Below are positions 38,848 to 47,883 of a stretch of DNA of 64,000 bases, in pieces; positions within the stretch are counted from its first letter, which is position 1; every line of letters starts with the position of its first letter. Made by a program: the position numbers and the translations under genes. The DNA comes from Levilactobacillus wangkuiensis (lineage in GTDB: Bacteria > Bacillota > Bacilli > Lactobacillales > Lactobacillaceae): positions 124,001-188,000 of the forward strand of contig NZ_BOLM01000002.1 of the NCBI RefSeq assembly GCF_016861605.1, read 5' to 3'. A model generated the notes under the pieces. It was not told where the DNA came from. It made no database searches and was given only the letters and a program-made list of their open reading frames with translations.

Positions 38848-39038
38848 TGAGCGACCAGAGGCGGGTCAAGGTGACCAGCTGTGTCGATGGCATTGGCTAG
38901 GGTCCTTTCCTAGCCTAGGGCATGGGCCGCCCTTGGAAACTCGTGATTCTCAACGAGGTTTCAAGGCGAACCGGAAGACCGCCCTTTGGCTGGAGGTGGG
39001 CCCCACAGCAGGGCACCTTGAACCCGCCGTCGGGAGCG
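38848..39038 (-). repeat. Structured intergenic repeat A7
   Basis: A copy facing A6, placed directly after uraA. GGCGGGT pairs with ACCCGCC and CAAGGTG with CACCTTG. Confidence 0.85.
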
Positions 39039-39061
39039 GAAATGTCATGACTGTCTAGTTA

Positions 39062-40333
39062 CTAATCGTTGTCTGGGAGGACCAGGTTTAAGACGATACC
39101 CAGCACCGCCGCCACTGCCAGCCCCGAAAACTCGTACTGGCCAATCTTCAGGTAGGCGTTACCGATGCCAATGACCAGAATGGCCGAGGCAATCATCAGG
39201 TTGCGTTTGCGATTGAAATCGACGTGCTTCTCAATCAGAATACGCATCCCGCTGGAGGCAATCACCCCAAATAACAGGAAGCTGATTCCACCAATCACGG
39301 GGTTGGGGATACTTTCAATCAGCGCGCTCAGCTTGCCGACAAAGCTAAAGATGACGGCAAACACCGCGGCCCCAATCAGGACGTAGACACTGTGGACCCT
39401 CGTGATGGCCAGGACGCCCACATTTTCCCCGTAAGAGGTCACGGGTGGGCCCCCAACAAAGCTGGCAATAATCGAGGCGAGGCCATCCCCCGCTAACGTG
39501 TGTTGCAGGCCGGGGTCTTCGAAGAAGTTGCGATGCGTCAGCTCATTTAGCACGGTAATGTGGCCGATGTGCTCGGTCATGGTCACAAAGGCAATCGGTG
39601 CCAGACTGATGACGGCCCCCCAGTAGAAGTGCAGCGGATAGCTCAGCAGCGGCACTTCAAAGCTAGGTAGCTGGAACCAGGCCGCCTGCATGACCGGTTT
39701 AAAATTGACCAGGCCGACCGCCGTGGCAATCAGGTAGCCCGCGATGATGCCCAGCAGAATCGGCACCAGTGACAGGAAGCCGCGTAAGTAGAGGTTGAAG
39801 GCAATCGTCAACAGCAGCGTGGCCATCGCCACCGCAAAGTACTGCCAGTGATAGACGCCGGCGCTGTCGACCGTGGCCTTCTGGGCGGCACTGCTAGCTA
39901 GCGACAGTCCAATCACCATGACCATCGGCCCAACCACGATTGGCGGCAGGGCCTTGTTGATCCAGTCCGCCCCGATCATCGCGACCACCAGGGCCACAAT
40001 CAGGTAGACGGCCCCGACCGCCAGGGTCCCCTGGGCAATCCCGGGATACCCGGTCGTCTTCATCAAGGCCACCATGGGCACGATGAAGGAAAAACTGGAC
40101 CCCATGTACGCGGGAATCTTGCCCCGGGTAATCAAGATGTACATCAGGGTGCCGACACCAGAACTAAACAGCGCAATGCCGGGATTTAATCCGACGAGAA
40201 TCGGGACCAGCACCGTAGACCCGAACATGGAAAATAAATGCTGAAGCGAGAGACCAAACCACTGACCCCAACTGGGCCGTTCCCAAATATCAATCAAGGC
40301 ATCCGGGTTGCGGTAACGCGTTGGTTCTTTCAT
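39062..40333 (-). CDS. uraA: Uracil permease
   Basis: This NCS2 uracil:H+ symporter has 423 residues and about 14 spans. It starts MKEPTRYRNPDALIDIWERP, and FGSTVLVPILVGLNPGIALF and YGENVGVLAITRVHSVYV are typical UraA/PyrP signatures. I use the ATG at 40333 (GGAGG nine bases upstream) since the longer frame reads into the leader terminator. Substrate assignment is supported by the PyrR attenuator upstream. Confidence 0.94.
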   Translation of the reverse strand: MKEPTRYRNPDALIDIWERPSWGQWFGLSLQHLFSMFGSTVLVPILVGLNPGIALFSSGVGTLMYILITRGKIPAYMGSSFSFIVPMVALMKTTGYPGIAQGTLAVGAVYLIVALVVAMIGADWINKALPPIVVGPMVMVIGLSLASSAAQKATVDSAGVYHWQYFAVAMATLLLTIAFNLYLRGFLSLVPILLGIIAGYLIATAVGLVNFKPVMQAAWFQLPSFEVPLLSYPLHFYWGAVISLAPIAFVTMTEHIGHITVLNELTHRNFFEDPGLQHTLAGDGLASIIASFVGGPPVTSYGENVGVLAITRVHSVYVLIGAAVFAVIFSFVGKLSALIESIPNPVIGGISFLLFGVIASSGMRILIEKHVDFNRKRNLMIASAILVIGIGNAYLKIGQYEFSGLAVAAVLGIVLNLVLPDND

Positions 40334-40361
40334 GCACAAAGACCTCCAGGTTATGAGATAG

Positions 40362-40522
40362 AAAAAAGGCACATCGCCCCCGTAAGGAAACGATGTGCCC
40401 ACACTTTTAGCCTAGACTTAGCCCAGCGTCTGCCGGAGCGCGTGCACCCTTCATTGCCTCACGGGACAATGTTAAAGGAATAGATTAGTACCTAGTATAG
40501 AGAGTCCGTCAAGCCAGGTCAA
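40362..40522 (-). ncRNA. PyrR attenuator leader and promoter of uraA
   Basis: Promoter TTGACC (40517-40522), 17 bp, TATACT (40494-40499) on the minus strand. The leader carries a PyrR-binding loop (GTCCCGTGAGGCAATGAAGG, about 40449-40468). A terminator follows, GGCACATCG with CGATGTGCC and six T residues (40362-40399). PyrR with UMP would expose the terminator and reduce uptake. Confidence 0.9.
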
Positions 40523-40544
40523 CGCATTGTCTTAACTATCGTTT

Positions 40545-41735
40545 TTAGCCAATTAAGCGTTGATACCACCGATTGATAAGTCCCAAACCCATTAAGAGCA
40601 AAATGCCAATAACAATCAGCGTGCCGTTTGCCAACCAATCCGTGACGAAACCGAAGACAAAGCTCCCCACCGGCTGAAAGGCATCAATGGCCAGGAAGAG
40701 AATGCCAAACATCCGGCCCAAGAACTCCGGTGCCGTTAAATCTTGAGTGATGGTGATGGCCCGAATTTCAAAGCACGAATAGCAAAAACCGAAGACGCCG
40801 CTGACCGCCAGCAGGACCCAGTAATTGGCCCATACCCCAGCAACCAGCAGCGCCACAGCGGCCAACATCAGGTCAAGATAGTTCTGTTGCCGCTTGGGTG
40901 GCCGATGGTCCAGAGTCAACCGGAGTCCCCCCAGGATGCCGCCAACTGCCAAAATCATCAACAGGTAGCTGTACCGGGACGAATCGCCCCCGTACAAGTG
41001 ATTGACGTTGTATGGCAAGACAAGCCGCACCGCCGCATAGAGCACGTTGATCAGTCCGCCTAACACGATGGTTTCCACCAAGCCGGGCCGTTGCCACACG
41101 TAGCGCCAGCCCGTCAACAGGCTTTCTTTTACCCCCAGCCGGGAATCATCCTTGATTGGCTGGCGGTAACGAATACTGAGGTAAAAGAGAAACGACAGCA
41201 GAAATGATGAGCCGTTGAGCACCAAGAATCCCCGCAGGTCGAGCCAGTGCATGGCCAGCAGCGCCCCACCGATCAGTGGCGCACAGATGTCGGCCAGATC
41301 AATCAGGGTATTGCTGACGGCGTTGAACCGTTGCCGCCCCGCTAAGGTAATCAGTTCGGGAATCATGGCCTTGGCCGCTGGCAGACTAAACGCCAGCCCC
41401 ACGTCCAAGATCACGGTCAAGGTAATCAACGGTCCGGCCGTGATGTGCTGGGGATCCAGCCACCAGGCACAGACCAAACAGCCAATTACGCTGAGTAATT
41501 CCGCGCTGACCACGATGCGTTTACGATTAAAGTTATCAACGACCACCCCGCAGAGTAAATCGCCGAAAAATAAAACGACCCCACCGATGGCTTGAATAAT
41601 CCCCAGTAGTGCCGCGTTGCCCGTGGCCTGCACCACGAACCAATTTAAGCCGAATAAGTACAGCGTGCTACCTAGTCGCGAGACAAAGGGTGCGAGGAGG
41701 AGGGGCAGGTTAAACGCCTTGGTCGTCTGTTCCAT
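40545..41735 (-). CDS. MFS transporter, DHA3 type
   Basis: This 396-residue transporter has 12 helices. It is similar in layout to EntS/MefA-like DHA3 exporters (SRLGSTLYLFGLNWFVVQATGNA at helix 1, DNFNRKRIVVSAELL as loop 2-3). These often export macrolides or siderophore-like molecules; the substrate is not determined. It is preceded on the same strand by an unrelated small gene, 29 bp away. GC is high. Confidence 0.85.
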   Translation of the reverse strand: MEQTTKAFNLPLLLAPFVSRLGSTLYLFGLNWFVVQATGNAALLGIIQAIGGVVLFFGDLLCGVVVDNFNRKRIVVSAELLSVIGCLVCAWWLDPQHITAGPLITLTVILDVGLAFSLPAAKAMIPELITLAGRQRFNAVSNTLIDLADICAPLIGGALLAMHWLDLRGFLVLNGSSFLLSFLFYLSIRYRQPIKDDSRLGVKESLLTGWRYVWQRPGLVETIVLGGLINVLYAAVRLVLPYNVNHLYGGDSSRYSYLLMILAVGGILGGLRLTLDHRPPKRQQNYLDLMLAAVALLVAGVWANYWVLLAVSGVFGFCYSCFEIRAITITQDLTAPEFLGRMFGILFLAIDAFQPVGSFVFGFVTDWLANGTLIVIGILLLMGLGLINRWYQRLIG

Positions 41736-41764
41736 GCGACCACCTCCAACTTGTCACGCCAAGA

Positions 41765-42172
41765 CTAATCGACCATCCGCCAGTTACCCTCATCCGCTTT
41801 AGAAATGTCATTTAAAAATTTTAAGACGCATTTTGCCCGGTTGGGTTGCTGTTCGTTCAAGACGTTCAGCCCGGCCCCCGTCACCAGGGGTTGGCTCAGC
41901 CGGAAATCACCATCGGCCGTTTCACCGGTCGCAAAGGCCATGACGGTTTCGCCAGATTCAATCTGCGTCGTCAGGAAGAACATGGTAAAATCATCATCTT
42001 CCTGCATGTAGGCGGGCATCGCCCAGATACCGGGGGCAATCTCTTGCATCTCACCGGTCTCGGTGCCATCGAGGAACTTGAATTCCTTGTGGTTGGCTTG
42101 CGTCACGGGCTCCTTCAGAACCAGCATCATCTTGGCGAAATCAGCGTCGCCCATTTGAATATTATCTTTCAT
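41765..42172 (-). CDS. Conserved hypothetical protein
   Basis: An acidic 135-residue soluble protein (MKDNIQMGDADFAKMMLVLKE; MYMQEDDDFTMFF-like middle; C-terminal RAKCVLKFLNDISKADEGNW). It has no signal peptide or membrane segment. I do not recognise the family; a weak resemblance to SseB-like domains is not reliable. It sits in a same-strand row with MarR and GNAT genes. Confidence 0.65.
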   Translation of the reverse strand: MKDNIQMGDADFAKMMLVLKEPVTQANHKEFKFLDGTETGEMQEIAPGIWAMPAYMQEDDDFTMFFLTTQIESGETVMAFATGETADGDFRLSQPLVTGAGLNVLNEQQPNRAKCVLKFLNDISKADEGNWRMVD

Positions 42173-42216
42173 GTCAATCTCCTCAATGCGTCATTTTTTT
42201 ATTTACATAAGCCCAA

Positions 42217-42735
42217 TTATACCAGCGTCTTTTGTAAAATTAAATCACGTTGTCTTGAGGTCCCCAGCTGGAAGACATGGTCGCCAATTTCCTTGAAGCC
42301 CATCGCCTCGTAAAACTTTTGGGCCGACGTATTATTTTCCCAAACGCCCAACCAAATGGCGGCTAACTTCAGTGATTGTGCTTTTGCCACGGCATATTGG
42401 TAAAGCTGCTTGCCCAGACCCTGACGTTTGAAGGCTGGCAGAATGTAGATCCGTTCAATTTCCAGGTTGCCATCGCCCTGTTCTTCGGACTGCGTGGGAC
42501 CCCAGTTTAATTTCACGTACCCAGCCACCTGGTCGTCAACCAGGATGAAGGAAAATTGGCTCGTGGGTTGTTGCATTTCCTGTAAGAGTTGGGCTTCGTT
42601 GTAGCTGTCATCCAAATACTTGGCCAAGTCTGCCGGCGTGTTCACCGCGCCAAATGTGTCGGCAAACGTTGCCCGACTAACCGCCTGTAAAGCCTTTACG
42701 TCATCTGGGGTGCATAATTTAATTTTTTCTGTCAT
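42217..42735 (-). CDS. GNAT acetyltransferase
   Basis: This 172-residue protein has MTEKIKLCTPDDVKALQAVSR, the strand IERIYILPAFKRQGLGKQLYQYA (acetyl-CoA loop RQGLGK) and NTSAQKFYEAMGFKEIG. It resembles the spermidine/PaiA-like branch of GNATs. It lies 14 bp after the MarR gene, so the two are probably cotranscribed and MarR may regulate it. Confidence 0.87.
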   Translation of the reverse strand: MTEKIKLCTPDDVKALQAVSRATFADTFGAVNTPADLAKYLDDSYNEAQLLQEMQQPTSQFSFILVDDQVAGYVKLNWGPTQSEEQGDGNLEIERIYILPAFKRQGLGKQLYQYAVAKAQSLKLAAIWLGVWENNTSAQKFYEAMGFKEIGDHVFQLGTSRQRDLILQKTLV

Positions 42736-42749
42736 TGTTTTTGCTCCTT

Positions 42750-43202
42750 TTAATAAGTTCTGGTTTGTCCTTGTTTAACGGCGACCCAATCCTGCGCGAC
42801 GTTCTCGTCCACGCGTTCCAGATAGCTCGCTAGCTGTGCCGCCTCGGCCGGAGTGAATCCCTGGAGGGCGCGGCCGTTCGAGTAGTCATTTTCGCGTTTG
42901 ACCAACGGATAGACCTGCTCCCCCTGCGCCGTGACGAACAGTCGCTTGATCTTGCGATTCGTGTCATCCGGTCGCTTTTCCAAGACACCTGCGGCCGTCA
43001 GCTTCTGCACGGCCCTAGCCGCCGTCGTGCGATCGACGCGCAATAGCTCGGCCAGTCGCTCTAAAATGATGCCGGGATGCTCAGCCACCCGGGCCAGGTA
43101 AAGATACTGGCCCTTGGTGAGCTGCACCCGTTGAAATTCATGATTCGCAATGGAATCCAGGGCCCGCGAAATGTTGCCCAGCGGTCGTAAAATTTCAGTC
43201 AA
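42750..43202 (-). CDS. MarR family transcriptional regulator
   Basis: A 150-residue winged-helix regulator: GQYLYLARVAEHPGIILERLAELLRVDRTTAARAVQKL is the DNA-binding domain, and KRPDDTNRKIKRLFVTAQGEQVYPLV is the wing. N- and C-terminal helices form the dimer interface. It leads a short operon with a GNAT gene. Repeat A8 begins 41 bp upstream of the start. Confidence 0.9.
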   Translation of the reverse strand: MTEILRPLGNISRALDSIANHEFQRVQLTKGQYLYLARVAEHPGIILERLAELLRVDRTTAARAVQKLTAAGVLEKRPDDTNRKIKRLFVTAQGEQVYPLVKRENDYSNGRALQGFTPAEAAQLASYLERVDENVAQDWVAVKQGQTRTY

Positions 43203-43242
43203 TACTTTCCCTCCTTAGCACATCAATTGCCGCAATCTATTC

Positions 43243-43428
43243 GTTCCCGGCGGCGGATTCAAGGTTCCCTGCTGTGGGGAACGGTGCCAGCCTGAGGAAC
43301 GGTCTGCCACCTCGCCTGGAAGCCTAGAAAATCACTAGTCTCCCAGGTCGTCCCGTGCTCTAGACTGAGAAAATCACTCAGTCAAGACCACCGACACAGC
43401 TGGTCAGTTTGGCCCACCTCTGGTCACT
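43243..43428 (+). repeat. Structured intergenic repeat A8
   Basis: A family A copy upstream of the MarR gene. GCCTGGAAG pairs with CTCCCAGGTC, and the inner hairpin is CTGAGAAAATCACTCAG. It faces A10. Confidence 0.85.
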
Positions 43429-43650
43429 GACATTGATTACCTAGTCCCAATCTCACTCATGGCAACCTGCCTGAGTGAACTAACAACTATCGATGCAATG
43501 AAAATAGTTTAAATCAATTATGCTGTATTTGCAACAAAAAGTTTTGAATAATTTTCTGATAAACTAAGTACGCTAGTCAAACATTCATCCAGGAATACCT
43601 GTGACAGCCTTCTGTCAGCTACCGGTCTAGGAAAATGCGGCCATTGCAGG

Positions 43651-43695
43651 AGTGACCAGAGGTGAGCCAAGGCGCCCAGCTGTGTCGGCGGGAAC
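43651..43695 (-). repeat. Truncated family A copy (A9), ends only
   Basis: Only the two termini remain: AGTGACCAGAGGTG...CAGCTGTGTCGG joined directly to CGGGAAC. About 140 bp of the interior is missing. The stretch 43429-43650 has nothing else I recognise. Confidence 0.75.
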
Positions 43696-43796
43696 GGATA
43701 TGACCAGCCTCATTTCTGATGGCAGCAATATCGACTAAAGTATGACCAACCTTCATTCCGCGGGTTCAGAAAGATGAGACAATGCGGCGTAATGTC

Positions 43797-43976
43797 AGTG
43801 ACCAGAGGTGGCTCAAAATGCCCGGCTGTGTCGGTGGCCTTGGCTGAGGTCCTTTCTCAGCCTAGCCCACGGGACAACCTTTGAGACCGCCCTTTGGCTC
43901 AAAGTTGAGGTGGAAGCCCGCCCCTCAGGCTGGAACCGGCCCCACAGCAGGGCGTTTTGAAGCCACCGTCGGGAAC
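43797..43976 (-). repeat. Structured intergenic repeat A10
   Basis: The base helix is CAAAATGCCC with GGGCGTTTTG, while other copies carry CAAGGTG/CACCTTG or CAAAGTG/CACTTTG here, a clear compensatory change. It follows the terminator of the GNAT gene to its right. Confidence 0.85.
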
Positions 43977-44000
43977 GAAATACCCCATTGTATTTCACGA

Positions 44001-44035
44001 CTAAAAAGGCCACCCAACTAGTGCCGGGTGGCCTT
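44001..44035 (-). terminator. Terminator after the GNAT gene
   Basis: AAGGCCACCC pairs with GGGTGGCCTT, followed by TTTAG on the minus strand. Confidence 0.85.
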
Positions 44036-44047
44036 ACTAAAAATCAC

Positions 44048-44635
44048 TTAGTTTGCGAGACGGACGCGTTCGCCAATCTCTAGTTGCATGTGGTAATACT
44101 CATGGTCCCCAATCATCTGCGTCCCGGTCACCTCGTAGCCCATGCGTTCATACAACCGCATCGCGCCAGGGTTTTCGAAATCGACGTTTAAGCCGATCAC
44201 CGATTGCCGGTCTCGTTGGGCGTAAACGGGTAAGGCCCGCAACAACTGGCGGCCAATCCCCTTGCCCTGATGGTCCGGTGAGACGGCGAGTGAATCCAAG
44301 TACCATTCACCCGCTTCGGTCTCTGAGTCTAAATCAAATGGTTCGTCGAAAGCGGCACTGTTAGCTGCCAGGCGAGTCATCACGTTATCTACAACGTCTT
44401 CTTTTTCGCCCGGATAGCCAAATGCTACCCCAACTACTTGGCCATTGGCCTCGGCCACCACCGTGGTTGCCGCACCGGACAAGTAAGTCCGCGTACGGTA
44501 CGCCGCCGTGATGACCTTCAGTAAATCGGGGCCTGGAACGTCTTCCAGGTCGGTCAAAGCCATTTCGTCGTAGATCAAGTTCATCAGCGGTGCTATTTGA
44601 GGCGCATCCACTGGTCGAGCTTCACGAATTATCAC
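44048..44635 (-). CDS. GNAT acetyltransferase
   Basis: This 195-residue protein has MIIREARPVDAPQIAPLMNL, the acetyl-CoA loop SPDHQGKGIGRQLLRALP and ENPGAMRLYERMGYEVTG. It is a standard GNAT; the substrate is unknown. It is a single gene, GC-rich, with a terminator and repeat A10 downstream. Confidence 0.88.
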   Translation of the reverse strand: MIIREARPVDAPQIAPLMNLIYDEMALTDLEDVPGPDLLKVITAAYRTRTYLSGAATTVVAEANGQVVGVAFGYPGEKEDVVDNVMTRLAANSAAFDEPFDLDSETEAGEWYLDSLAVSPDHQGKGIGRQLLRALPVYAQRDRQSVIGLNVDFENPGAMRLYERMGYEVTGTQMIGDHEYYHMQLEIGERVRLAN

Positions 44636-44740
44636 AAAAAATCCTCCATTTCTAGTTCTCTCACTAGCCTACCGGAGCCCCGCGCCTTTGTCAACGAATT
44701 TGCCATGGGGTTAAATGGCTGACTGGGTTTGCTGTGAATT

Positions 44741-44822
44741 CCCGCCTGCGGCTTCCAGGAGGACGCCTGCTGTGTTGAGGTGATTCGAAATAGCATAATT
44801 TCATCCCATGCTGGTCACGATT
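44741..44822 (+). repeat. Probable degenerate family A remnant beside the tnpB element
   Basis: GAATTCCCGCCTGCGGC, CGCCTGCTGTG and a final CTGGTCAC are in the order of family A ends, but the interior is short and unrelated. It lies immediately outside the tnpB element's right end. The rest of 44636-44740 is unremarkable. Confidence 0.4.
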
Positions 44823-44829
44823 GAATGAA

Positions 44830-44986
44830 CATAATCCCAGCTCTAGTCAATTGCCCCTGAATGAATTCAGAGGCTTGTCGCTCACGTGTCTGGCGACACA
44901 GTAGTCCAACATGTCCGTTAAGACACTCCTACTCGTAGTGGCAACATCATCGGGTAATTGACGGCTACCCGTTTAACTATCAGGAT
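44830..44986 (-). ncRNA. Candidate omega-RNA at the 3' end of tnpB
   Basis: Downstream of the tnpB stop the minus strand folds into several hairpins (GGGTA/TACCC, TGTCGC/GCGACA, GTGTC/GACAC, then the right-end hairpin). In TnpB systems this region is the guide-RNA scaffold, and the guide is the sequence just outside the right end. This is inferred from family knowledge. Confidence 0.45.
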
Positions 44987-46207
44987 CTACCCAACAGTCG
45001 TTAGTTTCTTAATCTTGGGATGCTTGACACCGTTCAACCAATCTTGGCCGAGCATCTCAATATTCATGGCTCCTAATCGGTCATCATTACAACGATACTG
45101 ACATTGAGAGCACCAATACTCATGAGTTTCGTGATGACGATTAGTCTTCTCAACTAGGCCACACTTGTGACATCTCTGCGAAGTGAATGCTGGATTCACC
45201 TTCACAACGGTGCTTTGAATAGCCTGAGCCTTGTACGTCAAGAACGATTCTAGCTGGAAGAAAGACCAGGAACGGTGACTATTACGCAGTGACTTAGGTA
45301 AGTCATCGGTGTTGAATGTTACGTTGGTTAAGTCTTCCAGGACAAAAAGTGTATGCGAGCCATATCGTGCAACGAGTGTCTTAGCTAGCCGATGATTCAC
45401 ATCGGTCATCCAGCGGTTCTCTCGTTGCGCTAGCCGTTTCAACTTTTTCTTGGCAGATTTAGTCCCTTTACTTTGTAGTTGCCGACGAATCTCCAGGAAC
45501 TTCTTTCGCTTAAGTAAGATTTTTTGACCATCAAAGAATAGTGCCTTGCCTTCACTATCAAAGGTAGTCGCTAAAAAGCGTAAACCACGATCAATTCCCA
45601 CAACTTTAGGATTATCTTTGGCATCGAAATCGTTGACTTCCTTTGTGATGCCGATGTGCAAAAACCACTTGCCCCGGGAGTGGACTAGCTTAGCGGTACC
45701 CAGTTTCCAGTCGTCGGTGAAGTACTTCTCGAATCCTTTATCAGTGAACCCCAACTTAGTTCGTTTGCCTAGAGTGGTTATCGAGATTTCCCGCATGCTA
45801 TCTACGAAAGAATAGTTACTCTGACGTACCAAGTCTGCTTGTGGCCGACGAAACTGGATGGGGGTCACCAACCAGTTCAGGTCTCTAGGGACTTGAACCC
45901 ACTTCTTTTCCTCGTTCTGGTAACGGTAAGGATGTTGCTTCATTTGTTCCTGAACAGTTTTGTAGCGAGCTACTACTGTCCGAAAAACCGATTGGACCAT
46001 CTGACTATTGAGCGATGATTCTTGTCTGAATATTTTGTACAGATAGTGATTGATTTTTAACCAACTTAACTGAAACTCGTGGTCAAAAATCCATTGACTA
46101 ACAATATTAGCTACACGTTGATATTCCTGGCTCATTGCCAAAAATTGTTCTGCTTGATTCGTGTCTGGATAGAGTCTCAGCTTGATTGTTCGTCCTAGTT
46201 TAACCAA
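44987..46207 (-). CDS. tnpB: TnpB, RNA-guided nuclease of IS605 family
   Basis: This 406-residue TnpB has the RuvC-like catalytic set apparently intact: Asp206 in VVGIDRGLRF, Glu291 in LFVLEDLTNV and Asp376 in NDDRLGAMNI. The zinc finger is formed by Cys346/349 and Cys366/369. TnpB cuts DNA guided by an omega-RNA and aids retention of the element. The start is TTG at 46207 with GGGGAGG upstream. No tnpA transposase is present within the window, so movement would need one in trans. Confidence 0.93.
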   Translation of the reverse strand: MVKLGRTIKLRLYPDTNQAEQFLAMSQEYQRVANIVSQWIFDHEFQLSWLKINHYLYKIFRQESSLNSQMVQSVFRTVVARYKTVQEQMKQHPYRYQNEEKKWVQVPRDLNWLVTPIQFRRPQADLVRQSNYSFVDSMREISITTLGKRTKLGFTDKGFEKYFTDDWKLGTAKLVHSRGKWFLHIGITKEVNDFDAKDNPKVVGIDRGLRFLATTFDSEGKALFFDGQKILLKRKKFLEIRRQLQSKGTKSAKKKLKRLAQRENRWMTDVNHRLAKTLVARYGSHTLFVLEDLTNVTFNTDDLPKSLRNSHRSWSFFQLESFLTYKAQAIQSTVVKVNPAFTSQRCHKCGLVEKTNRHHETHEYWCSQCQYRCNDDRLGAMNIEMLGQDWLNGVKHPKIKKLTTVG

Positions 46208-46414
46208 TGGATACCTCCCCTGTAGATTGGATTTAGTATACCATATTTAGCTTTCTAGGGGAACGTATGTTTCAAAAATCATTAAGTTATGGCATTCATC
46301 CCGCGATTAAAATCGCAGGTTTTCTGCTTAGTCTTTAATAAAAACATTGTGATACCTCTTTCAGAGAAAGCTCTTCGCAAGTCGGACTGAATCCCTGTGA
46401 GTGTCTCTCTGGCT

Positions 46415-47611
46415 TCAAACACGTAGTTTATCTCGTTCAAATACTTTAGAAAGCTCCATATACGAAAAGCCACAAATCATCGCCATTACTCCATACAATA
46501 TAAGCAAAATTCGTCCACTTACAAACTGGAAAAGAAATGTCCCTACTGGCGCACCGATTGCATCCCCAATCAAAAATCCTGATTGCGCTAATCCTAAATA
46601 AACGACGGTTTCTTCCTTGGGAAACATATCATACTCCACTAGTTCTTTCAGTATAAAAAATCCTGTACCTTCGACAGACATTACGATAAAAGCAATCATA
46701 ATCCAAATGTATTGATTTCGGGTCATTAACCCACAGAAGATAATGATACTCCCTGAAAACAGCTCAACAAGCCAAAAATAACGTGCTGGCTGCTTGTTAA
46801 AAATCGGTAGCTGAAACAGGAACGCGGACAGCATGGTCACCACCCCCAAGGAGGTAATGATGACACTTACTGCACCAACGTTATACCCAGTGGCTCGCAG
46901 TAGTGCAGGAGCAATCGGATCAACGATAGAAGTTGTTATTCCCATAAAGATGACAGCAACCAAATACGACAGACCCCGAACACGATTTACTGGCAATGCA
47001 AAGACCTTTGATTTCTTTTCAATTTTGATTTCACCATCTGCAGGAACGGAATTAGCCGGCAACAAAATTATTGCCATAGCTGTTGCCGATAAGATTACAA
47101 TGTACACGACGTTACTTGATGAAAAAATGAATAGGATCAGCCCCGTGACTAGCGTTGCTAGTAATGACGTAATCTGCATTATTGTGTATCGAGAAGAAAT
47201 TAGGATCTGCTTGTCCTCCGGATTTTTATCCGACTCCGCATAAATCCACTTTCTCACCACTAAGATTAGAATAGCCGCTCCAAAACCCGAGATGCTGCCC
47301 GAGATAATAGCTATCCAGCTACTTTGAAAGAAGACTCTCAGAATCATACCTGTTGCGTAAATTAATCCAAGAATTTTCGCGACCTTTCTCAAACTCATTC
47401 CTTCTAATCTATTGGTTATCAAGAAAGAAAATGAGCCAGCAATGGCCATCGCCGAATATGCTAGCGAAAAGTTTATTAACTTGCCATTTTGTTGAAAGTA
47501 TAGAATTTGCGTATACTTTGAAATTCCCATAGAGAGATAAAACATTGTTATATAGATAAACAAGCTCTTATACTTTCTCAGTACGCCTACATAAAGTCTT
47601 ACATTTTTCAT
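46415..47611 (-). CDS. MFS transporter in an AT-rich island
   Basis: This 398-residue protein has about 12 hydrophobic helices (MKNVRLYVGVLRKYKSLFIYITMFYLSMGI). It has only weak MFS motifs (NRLEGMSLRKVAKILGLIY as loop 2-3), so the substrate is unknown. Base composition is clearly more AT-rich than the neighbours and TnpB lies just downstream, suggesting horizontal gain. A 49-residue peptide gene precedes it by 19 bp, making a two-gene unit. Confidence 0.8.
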   Translation of the reverse strand: MKNVRLYVGVLRKYKSLFIYITMFYLSMGISKYTQILYFQQNGKLINFSLAYSAMAIAGSFSFLITNRLEGMSLRKVAKILGLIYATGMILRVFFQSSWIAIISGSISGFGAAILILVVRKWIYAESDKNPEDKQILISSRYTIMQITSLLATLVTGLILFIFSSSNVVYIVILSATAMAIILLPANSVPADGEIKIEKKSKVFALPVNRVRGLSYLVAVIFMGITTSIVDPIAPALLRATGYNVGAVSVIITSLGVVTMLSAFLFQLPIFNKQPARYFWLVELFSGSIIIFCGLMTRNQYIWIMIAFIVMSVEGTGFFILKELVEYDMFPKEETVVYLGLAQSGFLIGDAIGAPVGTFLFQFVSGRILLILYGVMAMICGFSYMELSKVFERDKLRV

Positions 47612-47630
47612 CTCTTCACTTTCTTCTCAA

Positions 47631-47780
47631 TTATTGACACAGCGCTCGGACCTGATCCGCGTAAATTTCATTCTGTTCAGTGAATCTATTTACAAAATCC
47701 TTATCAACCGGCATATTCAAATTAATCACACAGACGAGATAGTTATAAGGATGCGCAGATATTATTAACGTATTTACCAT
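47631..47780 (-). CDS. Small peptide gene (49 residues) upstream of the MFS gene
   Basis: The reading frame ATG 47780 to TAA 47631 encodes MVNTLIISAHPYNYLVCVIN then a charged second half ending DQVRALCQ. A strong ribosome-binding site (GAGGTG, seven bases before the ATG) supports translation. It lies 19 bp upstream of the MFS start. The first residues resemble the N-terminus of flavodoxin-like quinone reductases, so it might be a remnant, but the full frame has no defect. I do not recognise the function. Confidence 0.6.
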   Translation of the reverse strand: MVNTLIISAHPYNYLVCVINLNMPVDKDFVNRFTEQNEIYADQVRALCQ

Positions 47781-47883
47781 AACCTCTCACCTCACTATTC
47801 AATAATTTTCGGCGATAACTGTAACACCTTTCCTGATTGAAAACTATTTTCCTGAATGGCTTAGGGATGGTAATGAACAAATA

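Larger units (their letters stand above)
44826..46270 (-). mobile_element. IS200/IS605-type element with tnpB only
   Basis: The element consists of tnpB and flanking structured ends, with no tnpA. The right end has the imperfect hairpin GCCTCTGAATTCATTCAGGGGC-type arms (about 44852-44873), as in IS605-family ends. The left end is not sharply defined. The exact ends are estimates. Confidence 0.65.

Noticed and set aside
43797-44035. A terminator-derived outer arm at A10, as seen at A2, A5b and A12
   Set aside because: Only an eight-base direct match (CGACTAAA) was found on the far side, not an inverted copy, so it was not counted as a further case.
46282-46473. 63-codon frame overlapping the end of the MFS gene
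   Set aside because: There is no ribosome-binding site, it overlaps the real gene in another frame, and its composition is typical of intergenic AT-rich DNA.
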